NCBI GenBank assembly: GCA_965644315.1
Contig: CBFFRQ010000056.1
Span: 1-64,000, forward strand
Direction of reading: 5' to 3'
DNA: 64,000 nt
Source: Caecitellus pseudoparvulus
Taxonomy: Eukaryota; Bigyra: Bicosoecida
In this document: positions 53,575 to 64,000 of the stretch, one piece after another
Layout of the letters: every line of letters begins with the position of its first letter
Position numbering within the stretch: the first letter of the stretch is position 1
Notes under the pieces: model-generated
Databases searched by the model: none
What the model was told of the DNA's origin: nothing
Seen by the model: only the letters and a program-made list of their open reading frames with translations
Program-made: the position numbers and the translations under genes

Positions 53575-56500
53575 ATGGCTGCGGCGCCGTACGGTAATGT
53601 GGAGCACCAGCGGTGGTTTCGCCACAGCCTGTCGGGTACGGTGTTCAGCTACTACAGCGAGCAGGAAATCAAGAAGTTGTCTGTGAAGCGCATTACTAAC
53701 CCCACCGCCTTCAACAGCCTGGGCACAGCCCTGCGAGGGTGAGTGGTGCGGAACATGAACCTGTGTCTGGCTTGCTCGTGTTCTTCCGGATGCCCTGGAA
53801 AGCGAGCTGTGGAATCCTCTGCGGCTGGGAAACCGATATTCGTGTGAAGCATAGCATGCCCTTCCTTGTGGCTGCTTGCATTTGTGTGCTGGATCTCCGG
53901 CAAGGCGCCCAGCCGCACCTTTGCACGGCCCTCCGCGCGCCCCAATTTCCGCAGTGGCCTGTACGACGCAGCCCTTGGCCCCACTGACTACGACAGCATC
54001 TGCCCCACATGTGGGCTGGGTTTCAACGAGTGCCCAGGGCACTGTGGGCACATCGAGCTGCCCGTGCCAGTGTACAACCCCATCCTGTTCCCGCACATGT
54101 ACAAGCTGCTGCGCATGAAGTGCATGGCCTGCCACCACTTCCGTCTGGGCGCCCACCGCACCCGTGTCTTCAGGGTGAAGCTGCTCCTGTGTGACGTCGG
54201 CAACGTCGTCCGAGCACTGTCCCTGGACGATGAGCTCCTGGCCGCCGCCTCGGACGGCGCAGGGGGGTCTGAGGGCGCCGAGCGCCTCCTCGGCGACATC
54301 GAGGCGGACTGCCTGGCCCGCCTGGGGCAGCACGCCGCCGTCACCTCCCGTCGGGCGCGTGTCTCGGCAGGCGCTGTCGTCGCGGAGGGCGGCGACGAGA
54401 CCCTGGACCAGGAGGTGTACGTGCCGCTGCCCGCCGCCCGTGCGTCCCACGTGCGCGAGGCACGCCTGGACCTCATCGCCGCCTTCCTGAAAGCCATGCC
54501 TGCGACGTGTGCGCACTGCGGCGCCAGTGCCCTGGGCATGCGCAAGGACGGCGTGCACAAGATCTGGCTCAAGACGCCCCCCAAGCGCATCGCCGCTGCC
54601 CACGCCGCCAAGGGCATCCGCATCCTCTCCGCCCTCTCCCGCATGCGCAACATCGCAGCGCAGGCAGATGCGGCGGGGGCAGCGGAGGCCGCCTCGGCAG
54701 CGCGCAAGGCGGCCGCAGCTGTCGTGTCTGACGCTGACGGCGACGTGAGTCTGGCCGACATCAAGGCCGCCTACGCCGACCCCGTGCTGGAGGAGGAGGA
54801 GGACCTCTTTGGCGCTGTCGTGGTGCCTGCGGCGCCTGGCAGTGTCGCGTCGGGCAGCACTGCCCAGGCGGCCTCAGCCACCGCCTTGGACGAAGACGGC
54901 AGCCAGGTGCCCGACGCGGAGGACGAGGAGGAAGAGGATGACGAGGTGGACGAGTTGCTGGGGGGCGGCGGCGGTGCAGGGCAGAGCAAGGCCCGTCCCC
55001 GTGCCGCCAGCGCCAGCTCTGCGTCCAGTGCCACCGTGGCCACCGTGGCACCCTCGGAGCGGTACCTGCATCCTGCCGAGGTGGAGGCGCAGATCCAGCT
55101 GCTGTGGATGCACGAGGGCCCCATTTGCAGGCTCATCTGGGCGCCCAACACGACGCCGCGCGTGCTGCGGGCGCCGGCTGGTTGGAGGGTCTTCTTCACT
55201 CGCACGGTGCTGGTGACGCCCAACCGCTTCCGGCCCCCCACCAGCCTGGGCGACCTGACCTTCGAGCACCCTCACAACGCCCACCTCACAACCGTCCTGA
55301 ACTCCAGCCTGGCCCTGCAGGGGCGCAAGATGGGCGACATCACCTCCGCGGCAGGGCAGCCCACCGCCACCCTGCCTGGCCTGGGCAACGTGTACAACAT
55401 CTGGGGGCAGCTGCAGGACGGCGTGTGCGGGCTGCTGGACCAGGCCAAGGCTGCCAGCGTGGAGACGGCGCGCAACCCCGGCATCCGGCAGCTGCTGGAG
55501 CGCAAGGAGGGTCTCTTCCGCAAGAACATGATGGGCAAGCGCGTCAACTTCGCCGCGCGGTCCGTCATCTCCCCCGACCCGTACATCCGGCCGGACCAGG
55601 TGGGCGTGCCCGTCGTCTTTGCCAAGACACTGACGTACCCCACCCCCGTCACGCCATGGAACGTGGATGCCCTGCGCCAGGCAGTCATCAACGGACCCGG
55701 CACTCACCCCGGCGCCAACTTCGTGGAGGACGAGGCCGGCAACATGATCGACCTGGCGCGTCGCTCCAAGGAGCAGCGGGAGGTCATCGCCCGCACCCTC
55801 CTCACACCCACTGCAGGCGGCCCCCTCTCGCACTTCGCTCTTGCACAGCAGAGCGGCGCGGCAGGCGCTGGCTTCACAGCCGCCGCGGCAGCTGGCTCCA
55901 GCGGCGATGCGCAACGAGCACACCTGACTGCCAGTGCCTGGGCGCAGAACCCAGGCGACACGGACATGGAGGAGAGCGCGTGGGACGGCGCAGACTCCGC
56001 CGCCTCCGCCAACGGCGACGCAGCCACCACGCCCAGCGCCGTGTCCGTGGCTGGAGCGGGCGGCTCCTCATCCCTGTCCACCTCCTTCGGCTGGCGCGGC
56101 GTCGGCAAGCGCGTCTGGCGGCACCTGCAAGACGGCGACGTCGTGCTCATGAACCGCCAGCCCACGCTGCACAAGCCCTCCATCATGGCCCACGTCGTGC
56201 GGGTGCTGCGCACGCCCACCCACCGCACCATCCGCATGCACTACGCCAACTGCAAGACGTACAACGCAGACTTTGACGGGGACGAGATGAACATGCACTT
56301 CCCCCAGTCCGAGCTGGCCCGCGCTGAGGCATACACCATCGCGGGTACCTCCCAGCAGTACGTCGTGCCGACGACGGGGAAGCCCATCCGGGGCCTCATC
56401 CAGGACCACGTTGGAGTGGGTGTCCTGCTCACCAAGACGGACACCTTCCTCACGCGGGACCAGTACCAGCAGTTCGTGTACGCCGGTGCCCTGGGCCTGC

Positions 56501-59500
56501 CCGACTTCTGCACCGTGGACATGCAGGGCTCTGCGCTGCTGGCCACGCGCAGTGGAGGTGCAGGCGCCTCTGCTGGCTTGAGCCTGGGCCTGCTGGGCAC
56601 AGGTGGCGCCATCGCCCGCCGCATCCCCCTGGACCCCCCTGCCATCCTGAAGCCCACGCCCATGTGGACAGGCAAGCAAGTCATCTCCACCTTGCTGAAA
56701 GCCCTCACGTGGGACATCCCCGCCCCTGGCAACGCCCTGTCCGTGGTGAGCAAGACCCAGGTGCCTGCGAAGGCGTGGGCAGAGGGTGCTCGAGGGGCCC
56801 GTGCGCCCAAGCCTGCGGACGCTGCCGCCGCTGCGTGGGCTGCCGGCCCGCTGTCCAGCGTCACCGAGGCCACCCTGCGCATCCACAACAACGACATGGT
56901 GACGGGTGTCCTGGACAAGGCCTCCCTCGGCAACGCCACCTACGGCGTCGTGCACTCGGCCTATGAGCTGTTTGGCGCTGACCGCGCGTCCGCCTTGCTC
57001 TCTGCCCTGGGCCGCCTGCTCACTGTGCTCCTGCAGGACGTCGGCCTCACCTGCTCCATGGACGACCTGGTCCTCATGCACGGCGCCGACGTCCGGCGCA
57101 GGGAACTCGTGAACCAGGCCTACTTCGACGGCAACGCCGCCGGCGCCGCCTGGGCCCGTGTCCCCAGCCCGGCACCCCTGCCAGCCCTGCCTGCCGGCGA
57201 GCCCGCTGACATCGTCCCGGGGGCCACTTCTGTGGACACGTCGGGCCACCGGCGCTCGGGCCCAGGCACCGCTGCCGCTGCTGCTGCTCTGGGTGCCGCC
57301 CACATCGCCGGTGACGCGGGGCTGCCTTCGGGCGCCTTCCTGCCTGGCGCGGAGGCCAGCGCCGCCTGGACTGCGGCAACGCGCCAAGGCGTCGCTGCAC
57401 GCATGCTGGGTACCGACGCCAAGGCTGCGGCAGCTGCGGCTGGCAAGGGCTCTGCCGACGCCTGGAAGGGTGTGGACTTGATGGCTGCCGCGCTGGATGG
57501 CGCCGTGAAGGGGGCTGTGTCCACGGGGCACTCCGCCATCCTGGACTCCTGCCTGCCCCACGGCCTGTACAAGCCCTTCCCTGAGAACTCCTTCAGCCTC
57601 ATGGTCACGTCGGGCGCCAAGGGTTCCCGTGTCAACCATGCCATGATCACCTGCGGCCTGGGGCAGCAGGAGCTGGAGGGCCGCCGTGTGCCGCTCATGG
57701 TGTCTGGCAAGTCCCTGCCCGCCTTCCCCGCCTTCCACCCTCACCCACGAGCGGGGGGCTTCGTTGCAGACCGCTTCCTCACAGGGCTGCGCCCTCAGGA
57801 GTACTACTTCCACTGCATGTCTGGCCGGGAGGGGCTCGTGGACACCGCCGTGAAGACCAGTCGCTCAGGGTACCTTCAGCGGTGCCTGGTGAAGCACCTG
57901 GAAGACCTGCGTGTCGCGTACGACTTCACCGTGCGGGACAGCGAGGGCAGCGTGTACCAGTTCCTGTACGGCGAGGACGGCATGGACGTGACCAAGGCAG
58001 CCTTCCTGCCGCCGGTGGGGGGTCAGGACCAGCTCGGCTTCCTCGCATCCAACGCCCCCGCCCTCTCCCATGCCTTCACCTCCGCTGGCAGCAGTGCAGA
58101 TGGCAAGCCTTGGTGGACTTCCTGTGACATGCAGACGGCAGTGGCGGCCCAGGAGCGCGTCGCGCGTGGGCGGGCAGCCTGGCAGGCTGCTCACCGGGGC
58201 GAAGCGCCCCCTGCAGGAGACCGCAAGGGGCTGGCCATGCACGAGTACGAGGTGGGCGACGATGTCTCCCTGCGCCGCCTGGCGCCCGGGCTGCCTTCGT
58301 ACTCCAAAGCCCTCAGCAAAGCGCCGGAGCTGCCGTCCGGAGGCCGTGACACCAGCGGCATCCTGGGGCAGACCTGGGTGCCCGGACACATCAGCGCCGT
58401 GAACAGGGACAAGCACGGCGCCATCACGTCGTATGACGTGCAGTACACAGAGTCCCGAGCAGGGTCAGACGACGCACCCCCCGCCACAGTCCTGCAGCGC
58501 AAGGTGACGCCCTGCGTGAAGGGCTCCTGGGTCCTGCGGCCTGTGGTGGAGGACCCAGTCGTGTCCACCCTGCCCATGACGGGCAAGTACCTGGGCCTGC
58601 TGCCGGAAGCGGCGCAGGACGCCGTGGACGCGTACAGTGCCAAGCTGGCCGCTGCGCAGGAAGCGGCGGACCAAGGCAAGGGCGTGGCACCACCCCTCCC
58701 GGTGGCAGGCTTCAACTCCCTCATGTGGCTGAAGGCTCTCAAGTGCACTGCCGACCCGGGGGAGCCTGTGGGCGTCCTGGCCGCGCAGTCCGTTGGCGAG
58801 CCGTCCACGCAGATGACGCTGAACACTTTCCACTTGGCTGGAAGTGGCGGTGTGAACGTGACGTTGGGCATTCCGCGCCTGCGTGAAATCGTCATGACTG
58901 CCTCGCAGTCCATCAAGACACCCTCCATGATGCTGCCTGTGGCCAAGGCTGCGACGCTGCAGCACATCCTCGCCACGCGCCGTGCCGCTGGCTCTGACTT
59001 GCAGGCGGCGCCCTCCAAGGGTGAGGTGGATGCCGCCGCCACCGCCCTGGCCACGCGTGTCGCGAACACCCTCCGGCGCGTCAGCCTGTCAGACGTCGTG
59101 GACTACACCGCGACGCCACCCCTGCCCAGCTGGGCAGCCAGCCACGGGCGGGAGGAGGAAGGTGGTGGCCTGGCGGTGGCTGAGCGCCTGGCGTCCCGGG
59201 CAGGGCAGGTGGGTCGCTTCGCAGAGTGGGAGCGGCAGTACACCGTCACGCTGCAGTGCGTGCCACAGGTGCACATCGCACAGGCCTACAACTTGGACTT
59301 TGACACTGTGGCCAAGCGGGCAGGGCAGACGTTCGTCCCCCTGCTCCTGGCTGCCGTGGACAAGCAGGTGCGCCGCGCCGCAGGCAGGGCCAGTGACGAC
59401 GGCCCTGATGTCGGGCACGTGCCCGCTGCCGGGGCAGGGCACGCTGAGGAGGAGGCGGTGCCTGCCACGGCCCCCGCCACAGCCGGCGGTGGTGGCGACT

Positions 59501-60543
59501 CTGACGACGAAGCGGAGGGTGGTGACGCGGATGGCACCTCCCGCAGGGGCGTGAAGGGGGAAGTGCGTGGGTACGACGGGGAGGCTGGCGCTCCCGCTGG
59601 CTCCAGCAACGACGCCGCCGACGTGGAGGGTGACGAGGAGGAGGGTGGCAGCCCGAGCCCAGACGCAGAGGAGGACGGAGAGGGAACAGATGCCGTACTG
59701 GACACCACCGCCGCCGCTGCTGCTGCGAATGCCATGTGCAAGCCAGGTGTCCCGACACGCATCGCAGTGGGCGCAGCTGCCGCTCGGTCCCCCATGTTCG
59801 CCAGCTTCGAGGCGTGTGCGCCGGCATCCGCTGACGCAGGCGGCTGGCTGCGCGTGACGCTGTCCTTCCCTGCCGGCGCGCGCAAGGTGCTCATGCTGGC
59901 AGCCGCGGAGACGGCGCTCAAGACGGCTCTCCTCGCCCACACACCTGGCATTAAGAAGGGCATGCCGGGCAAGGCCCGCATGGTGGCGCCGCCGGGGGAC
60001 TTGGAGCACGGCCCCCTTGGCCGTGTGCAGTCCCTGCAGGGCATGGATGTGGGTGACTGGGCGCCAGAGTACTACTCGCCCAAGCGGGAGCAGCCGCTGG
60101 CAGTCACGGAAGGCGTGAATTTCCCCGCTGTGTGGGCGGCAGGAGCCGGCATCCTGGACATGGCGCGCCTGTCCACCAACGACATCGGGGCCGTGCTGCG
60201 GCACTATGGCGTGGAGGCCGCCCGCGCTGCCATCGTGCGGGAGGTCAAGGGTGTCTTCGGCGTGTACGGCATCAAGGTGGACCCGCGCCACCTGGGCCTC
60301 ATTGCGGACTACATGACTTTCTCCGGCGGCTTCAAGCCCATGAACCGCCTGGGCATGCGGGCAGCCCCCTCGCCGTACCAGCAGATGTCCTTTGAGACGA
60401 CGACGCAGTTCCTCACGCAAGCTGCGCTGTATGCGGCGTCTGGCGCGGAGAGCTTGGCCTCGCCGTCTGCTGCGCTTGTGGTGGGCCAGCCTGCCGCCGT
60501 GGGCACAGGAGGTGTCGAGGTGTTGCACAGCCTCACGCACTAA
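53575..60543 (+). CDS. POLR1A: DNA-directed RNA polymerase I largest subunit (RPA1 / A190)
   Basis: Model: exons 53575-53738 and 53955-60543 (216-bp intron), giving about 2,250 residues. The splice produces [20 protein letters not shown], matching the Pol I-specific N-terminus. Zinc-binding [20 protein letters not shown] follows, then [17 protein letters not shown], the catalytic [13 protein letters not shown] (residue about 825, Mg2+-binding Asp triad), and the trigger-loop region [19 protein letters not shown] (about 1670) with [14 protein letters not shown]. The C-terminal [10 protein letters not shown] is also Pol I-like. It synthesises the large rRNA precursor in the nucleolus. It is some 500 residues longer than the yeast and human proteins, owing to acidic and Ala-rich insertions (around 260-350, 1060-1180 and 1820-1930) and a Tudor-like insertion near 1482-1585. 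Confidence 0.94.
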
Positions 60544-60851
60544 GCAGGTGGCGGTGCGAATGCAAGTGAAAGCTCCGATCACGCGCTTCTACTGTTCAGT
60601 CGCGCTCCACCGGCAGGGTGCTGCTGCAGACTCTCGCTGGTCTTTGCTGCAGTGCACCACGCTTGCCACCCACAGCACACCCCGCCAAAACACGACTTCC
60701 CGCACAGAGACTCGAGTTTACGTCGTATGCTTCCGGAGCAGCATTTTCCCTTGGTGGTCTTCTCGTCCCGGCGTCAGTTGCAGGGCAGCTCCGAGGCTTG
60801 AGCCTTGTCTTGCAGGTGGCATTCACACCACACCCGCAACTCTCCCCCATC
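60544..60851. promoter_or_regulatory. Spacer between RPA1 and the TerD gene
   Basis: About 310 bases on the same strand. The TerD frame remains open upstream to 60618, but without domain character. It may contain a 5' untranslated exon. Confidence 0.35.
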
Positions 60852-62807
60852 ATGGCGGCAGCGGCAGGCAGTACGGCGGGGAGCGGGGGCACCCCCATTC
60901 CCAGCAACCCCGGCAGCTTTTTCCGAGTGGCCCTGCAGTGGATGCGTGTGGCTGGGGAGGACGACCTGGACCTGGACCTGCAAGCTTGCGTCTTTGACGA
61001 AGCAGGGCACCTCATGGACGCCGCCTTTTACAACCAGCTGGAGGCCGTGGAGGGCGCCGTCGTGCACAGCGGCGACCCTGGCAGCAGTGGTGGCGCGGCA
61101 GGAGCCCAGGGGGGCAGCACTGGCGGGGAGTTCATCACGGTGGACCTGGCCCGCCTGCCCCGCACTGCGCGGGTAGTCAGCATTGTCGTTGCTGCACACC
61201 GGACTGGCAGCTTTGAGGGTGTGGAGACGGCGCAAGTGGACCTCGCGACGCAAATGGGCATTGCAGCGCCTTCTCCCATCTCCTCTCTGGCCTTGGGCTC
61301 CCTGGGCAGCGCCACGTGTGCCCTGGTGGGGTGTCTCTTCATCGACGCGTCAGGCGGCTGGGTGTGGAAGCAGCACGAGGCGCCACTGCCAGGGCGAAAC
61401 TTCCGAGACGCCCTGGAGAAACTGCGTTCCATCGGCGTTGACCCGCACATTGACCAAGTCATGCTGTGGGAGCGCTCCCTCGCAGGCGACAAGACCTTCC
61501 AGATGCACAAGGGGCAGCGGGCCCGCCTGCCGCCAGATGCCACATCGCTCACTGTGGGCTTGGGCTGGACCACCTCCCGCCCAGTGGACCTGGATGCTGC
61601 CTGCAGCATGCTGTCGGCCAAGGGCCAGTCTGACGGCTCCCTGAAAGTCGTGGACGTCGTCTGGCACAATGACGTGCAGGCCCCCGGTGTGAAGCACAGC
61701 GGGGATAATCTCGACGGAGAAGGCGACGGCTTCGACGAGACCATCAGCGTGGACCTCAAGCAGGTGCCACAAGATGTGCAGCAGCTGGTGTTCACGGTGA
61801 ACTGCCACACTGGCAGCCTGGAGGACGTGACCCAAGCGTTTGTGGCCCTGATGCGGGGCACCGAGCGCCTGGCCCAGTTCCAGCTCGAGGGGGAGAAAGA
61901 AACCAGCGTCGTGTTCTGCACCCTGCAGCGGCTGCCAGGGGGCGGCTGGGGCTTCGAAGCCACAGGGCATTCGTGCCCAGGCCGCACAGCCAAGGACTCG
62001 GAGGTCGTGGACTGCATCTTGGGCCGCCCCATCCGGGTCGTGCCGCAGCTGCGTGTGGGGCAGAGCATGCTGCTGCCGCCCACGCTGTACGACGAGCCCA
62101 GCGACACCCTCACCATCTACGATGAGTGGGGCTGCAAGGGTTCCTTCCTGTGGCTTGACGCGTCGTTGCTGCTGCTGGCACAAGACGGTGAGCGCCTGGC
62201 CACGCTGGATTACAGCCACAGGGAGGCATTCGGTGGCGTGTTCGTCCACTCGGGGGACCAGAAGGACGAGTCAGGGAAGAAAGGCCACCACTCCATCACC
62301 ATCCGCATGCAAGCCATCCCAGAGAAAGTCACGTGCATGGTGCTGACCATGTCTGCCTTCTCAGGGTGCCTGGCAGACGTGCAGAAGCCCTTCATCTCCC
62401 TGCAGGACAACGACGGGCGAGAGCTGACACGCTTCTTGCCCGAGGGCATGACAACCACAGATGCCACGTGCTGCACCATGGTCACCGTGCACCGCACAGG
62501 CGCCGCCTGGACGCTCACCGCGCACGGCTTCCTCAGCAAAGGCAACGCTTCGGACTATTCGCCTGTGCACAAGGTGATCAAGGCACTGCAGCCCATGGTG
62601 GTGGCGTCCTCCGTGCACAACCCGCTGCAGGGTGGGCCGCAGCTGGGCATCAAAGACACCCACATTGACTATGTAGCCCTGCGGGGCAAAGCAGGGCAGC
62701 CCACCCCTAAGCAAATTGTCAAGCCGGCTTCTAGCAGCGGCGGGGCCGCCAGTACCAGCGGGGCTGCATCTAGTGAGGCGAGCGGCGGCTGCTGCATCGT
62801 GCAGTGA
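60852..62807 (+). CDS. Triple TerD-domain protein with C-terminal CaaX prenylation motif
   Basis: About 651 residues from the ATG at 60852. Three tandem TerD-type units are visible: residues about 27-145 (FFRVALQWMRVAGEDDLDLD), about 175-335 (VGLGWTTSRPVDLDAACSML, WHNDVQAPGVKHSGDN, GFDETISVDL), and about 400-530 (GVFVHSGDQKDESG, HHSITIRMQAIPEKV). The middle unit keeps the calcium-binding acidic set (DLD, SGDN, DE); the outer two are less complete. The protein ends GGCCIVQ, a CaaX box with Gln last, suggesting farnesylation and membrane attachment. Family knowledge: TerD proteins are best known from bacterial tellurite/stress operons and bind calcium; Dictyostelium carries eukaryotic members. 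Inference: a calcium-responsive, membrane-tethered protein; its role is unknown. Confidence 0.82.
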   Translation: MAAAAGSTAGSGGTPIPSNPGSFFRVALQWMRVAGEDDLDLDLQACVFDEAGHLMDAAFYNQLEAVEGAVVHSGDPGSSGGAAGAQGGSTGGEFITVDLARLPRTARVVSIVVAAHRTGSFEGVETAQVDLATQMGIAAPSPISSLALGSLGSATCALVGCLFIDASGGWVWKQHEAPLPGRNFRDALEKLRSIGVDPHIDQVMLWERSLAGDKTFQMHKGQRARLPPDATSLTVGLGWTTSRPVDLDAACSMLSAKGQSDGSLKVVDVVWHNDVQAPGVKHSGDNLDGEGDGFDETISVDLKQVPQDVQQLVFTVNCHTGSLEDVTQAFVALMRGTERLAQFQLEGEKETSVVFCTLQRLPGGGWGFEATGHSCPGRTAKDSEVVDCILGRPIRVVPQLRVGQSMLLPPTLYDEPSDTLTIYDEWGCKGSFLWLDASLLLLAQDGERLATLDYSHREAFGGVFVHSGDQKDESGKKGHHSITIRMQAIPEKVTCMVLTMSAFSGCLADVQKPFISLQDNDGRELTRFLPEGMTTTDATCCTMVTVHRTGAAWTLTAHGFLSKGNASDYSPVHKVIKALQPMVVASSVHNPLQGGPQLGIKDTHIDYVALRGKAGQPTPKQIVKPASSSGGAASTSGAASSEASGGCCIVQ

Positions 62808-62852
62808 CGCTGCCCTGACCATATCTTCGTCACCAAGTGCGTGCAAGTGCGA

Positions 62853-64000
62853 ATGCAAAGCAGGGCTCTCAGTGCCTCTCATTCTGCAGGCCTTGCCAGT
62901 GTGCCAGCCGCTCGAAGCCACTCTAGACACACGTTGCGCAGCATGTCCAGGGAGTGGCCCACCAGCCCCCATGTCACTGCAACCCTGTCCACACTGACGA
63001 CACCAGTGCATGAACTGGAGCAGGGGGTACTGTCAGGTCTGGACAAAGCAGGGCTGGGGTTCACGCTCCCAGACAGCTTCGCAGCACCACCTGCGTCGCT
63101 GCGACACGCCCAGTCACTTGCACTTTCAAGTGCCACCCGCCCACGCCACACAACTTGGGGGGCAAAGAACCGCGCGTTCCATGAGTCAGGCAGCTTCTCT
63201 CCGCTGTCTGGCATGCGCTCCGCGGCATACACTTCCGTTTCGCCCCAAGCAAGCGGTGGTGTGGCTTGTGGTCGCGACAGCGTCGCTTCTGCTCAGTCTC
63301 GCTGCAGTAGCAGTGATGACGAGGGCAGTGGCCACTGGGGCGACAGTGCTGTGCACATGAGTCCGGATCTAGGGCAGACCCTCGAGGGGGGCACTGCACG
63401 CGGCACCACCCAGCGCTTCGCTGCGTGGTGGACGTGCAGGCAAGCAGCAGCCCAGCGCCACAAGCCCAGGCGGCAGTCCCCCCCTCCCAGCCCGCCCCGA
63501 CCCATTCCTGACGCGCAAACCATGCAGCGCACAGCCCGAGTGCTGCAGAGGGCAGGGGCGTCTCCGTGTGTCAGTGTGTCACCGTCCCTGGTCCAGCGAG
63601 CCAGGGCCTTACGGGACGCCGACGTCCCCTCCAGCACACGCAGCCCTGCAACATCCCCACCGTCGCCTGCTTCGCCTGCCAAGGCACGGGCTGAGCGGCG
63701 CAGGGCAGCGGTGGCTGCGGCACGTGCAGGCCCCCCCCAGCGCCGCTCTCCTCGGCCGACGCCCCTCCCCCGTGGCTGTGAGCCGTACCTGCCACGGAGC
63801 GAGGTGGCGGAGGGGCCTGTGGTGACACGGCATGCGGCTGGGCGAGGCCTGTTCTCACACCCCACCGTCGCCTTGCATGTGCAGCAGGCCCTGGACGGCG
63901 GAGCAGGACAGTTGTCCGAAGCCTTGCCTCCGCTTGATCCGCCCGTCCAGGAGACGGCAGCTCCACGCCCAACCCTTCGCAGCACAATCGCCGCAGAGCA
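62853..64000 (+). CDS. Hypothetical Ser/Arg/Pro-rich protein (partial, runs off right edge)
   Basis: A frame stays open from an ATG at 62853 (46 bp after the TerD stop) to the window edge, about 380 codons; later in-frame ATGs are at 62943 and 63522. The composition is low-complexity and probably disordered: Ser/Ala/His-rich at first, an acidic patch (CSSSDDEGSGHWGDS), then a basic Pro/Arg-rich segment (ASPAKARAERRRAAVAAARA). No domain was recognised. The open length is suggestive in GC-rich DNA but not proof of coding. A first exon could lie upstream. Confidence 0.4.
   Translation, partial: MQSRALSASHSAGLASVPAARSHSRHTLRSMSREWPTSPHVTATLSTLTTPVHELEQGVLSGLDKAGLGFTLPDSFAAPPASLRHAQSLALSSATRPRHTTWGAKNRAFHESGSFSPLSGMRSAAYTSVSPQASGGVACGRDSVASAQSRCSSSDDEGSGHWGDSAVHMSPDLGQTLEGGTARGTTQRFAAWWTCRQAAAQRHKPRRQSPPPSPPRPIPDAQTMQRTARVLQRAGASPCVSVSPSLVQRARALRDADVPSSTRSPATSPPSPASPAKARAERRRAAVAAARAGPPQRRSPRPTPLPRGCEPYLPRSEVAEGPVVTRHAAGRGLFSHPTVALHVQQALDGGAGQLSEALPPLDPPVQETAAPRPTLRSTIAAE

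Noticed and set aside
56068-57813. 581-codon minus-strand frame inside RPA1, and a similar one at 59089-60582
   Set aside because: Antisense shadows of the conserved RPA1 frame. No domain, and composition explained by GC-rich third positions.

Overview
The window is nuclear DNA of a microbial eukaryote. Genes carry short spliceosomal introns (about 62-216 bp, mostly starting GTGCGT or GTGAGT and ending CAG). The proteins are eukaryotic: class I histone deacetylase, RNA polymerase I largest subunit, poly(A)-binding protein, COMMD, SART3, HERP-like and UBL3-like. The DNA is GC-rich and densely packed. No plastid, viral or prokaryotic-operon signature was seen. A very large FG-GAP/Cys-rich/multi-TM surface protein in a GC-rich, intron-poor genome makes me think of a free-living heterotrophic flagellate (for example a bicosoecid-type stramenopile), but this is an inference and the sequence does not settle it.

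Left third (1-25.3 kb): two giant, almost intronless surface-protein genes lie head to tail on the minus strand. The first runs off the left edge: 14 RCC1-type repeats followed by IPT/TIG-like domains. The second, after correcting its 5' end, encodes a secreted-leader protein of about 6,771 residues. It has some 5,100 residues of integrin-type FG-GAP propellers, Ser/Thr/Pro stalks, a Cys-rich ephrin-receptor-like region and about seven C-terminal membrane segments. Its ectodomain has a higher-order period of about 850 residues. This third is visibly less GC-rich than the rest.

Middle (26.5-47 kb): compact housekeeping genes, largely alternating in strand. They are a mitochondrial succinate/fumarate-type carrier, an F-box-like coiled-coil protein, a small membrane protein, a divergent CCT/BBS-type chaperonin, maleylacetoacetate isomerase (GST zeta), a COMMD protein, a WD-repeat protein with an N-myristoylation signal, tRNA m1A58 methyltransferase catalytic subunit, a SART3-like splicing factor, an Iwr1/SLC7A6OS-like protein carrying ankyrin repeats, a HERP-like ER ubiquitin-like protein, a prenylated UBL3/MUB-like protein and mitochondrial aspartate aminotransferase.

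Right third (47-64 kb): poly(A)-binding protein, class I HDAC, a multi-TM protein, RPA1 (Pol I), a triple TerD-domain protein ending in a CaaX box, and an open frame leaving the right edge. The splice model for the poly(A)-binding protein gives it an N-terminal ubiquitin-like domain. I consider this the most unusual item in the window: a ubiquitin-like/PABP fusion whose ubiquitin-like part is spread over three tiny 5' exons.

Many coding frames continue upstream of the first ATG of the long open frame through small 5' introns. I therefore rebuilt most starts by joining exons at GT..AG sites that restore known domains. These joins are inferences from sequence and have not been confirmed by transcripts.
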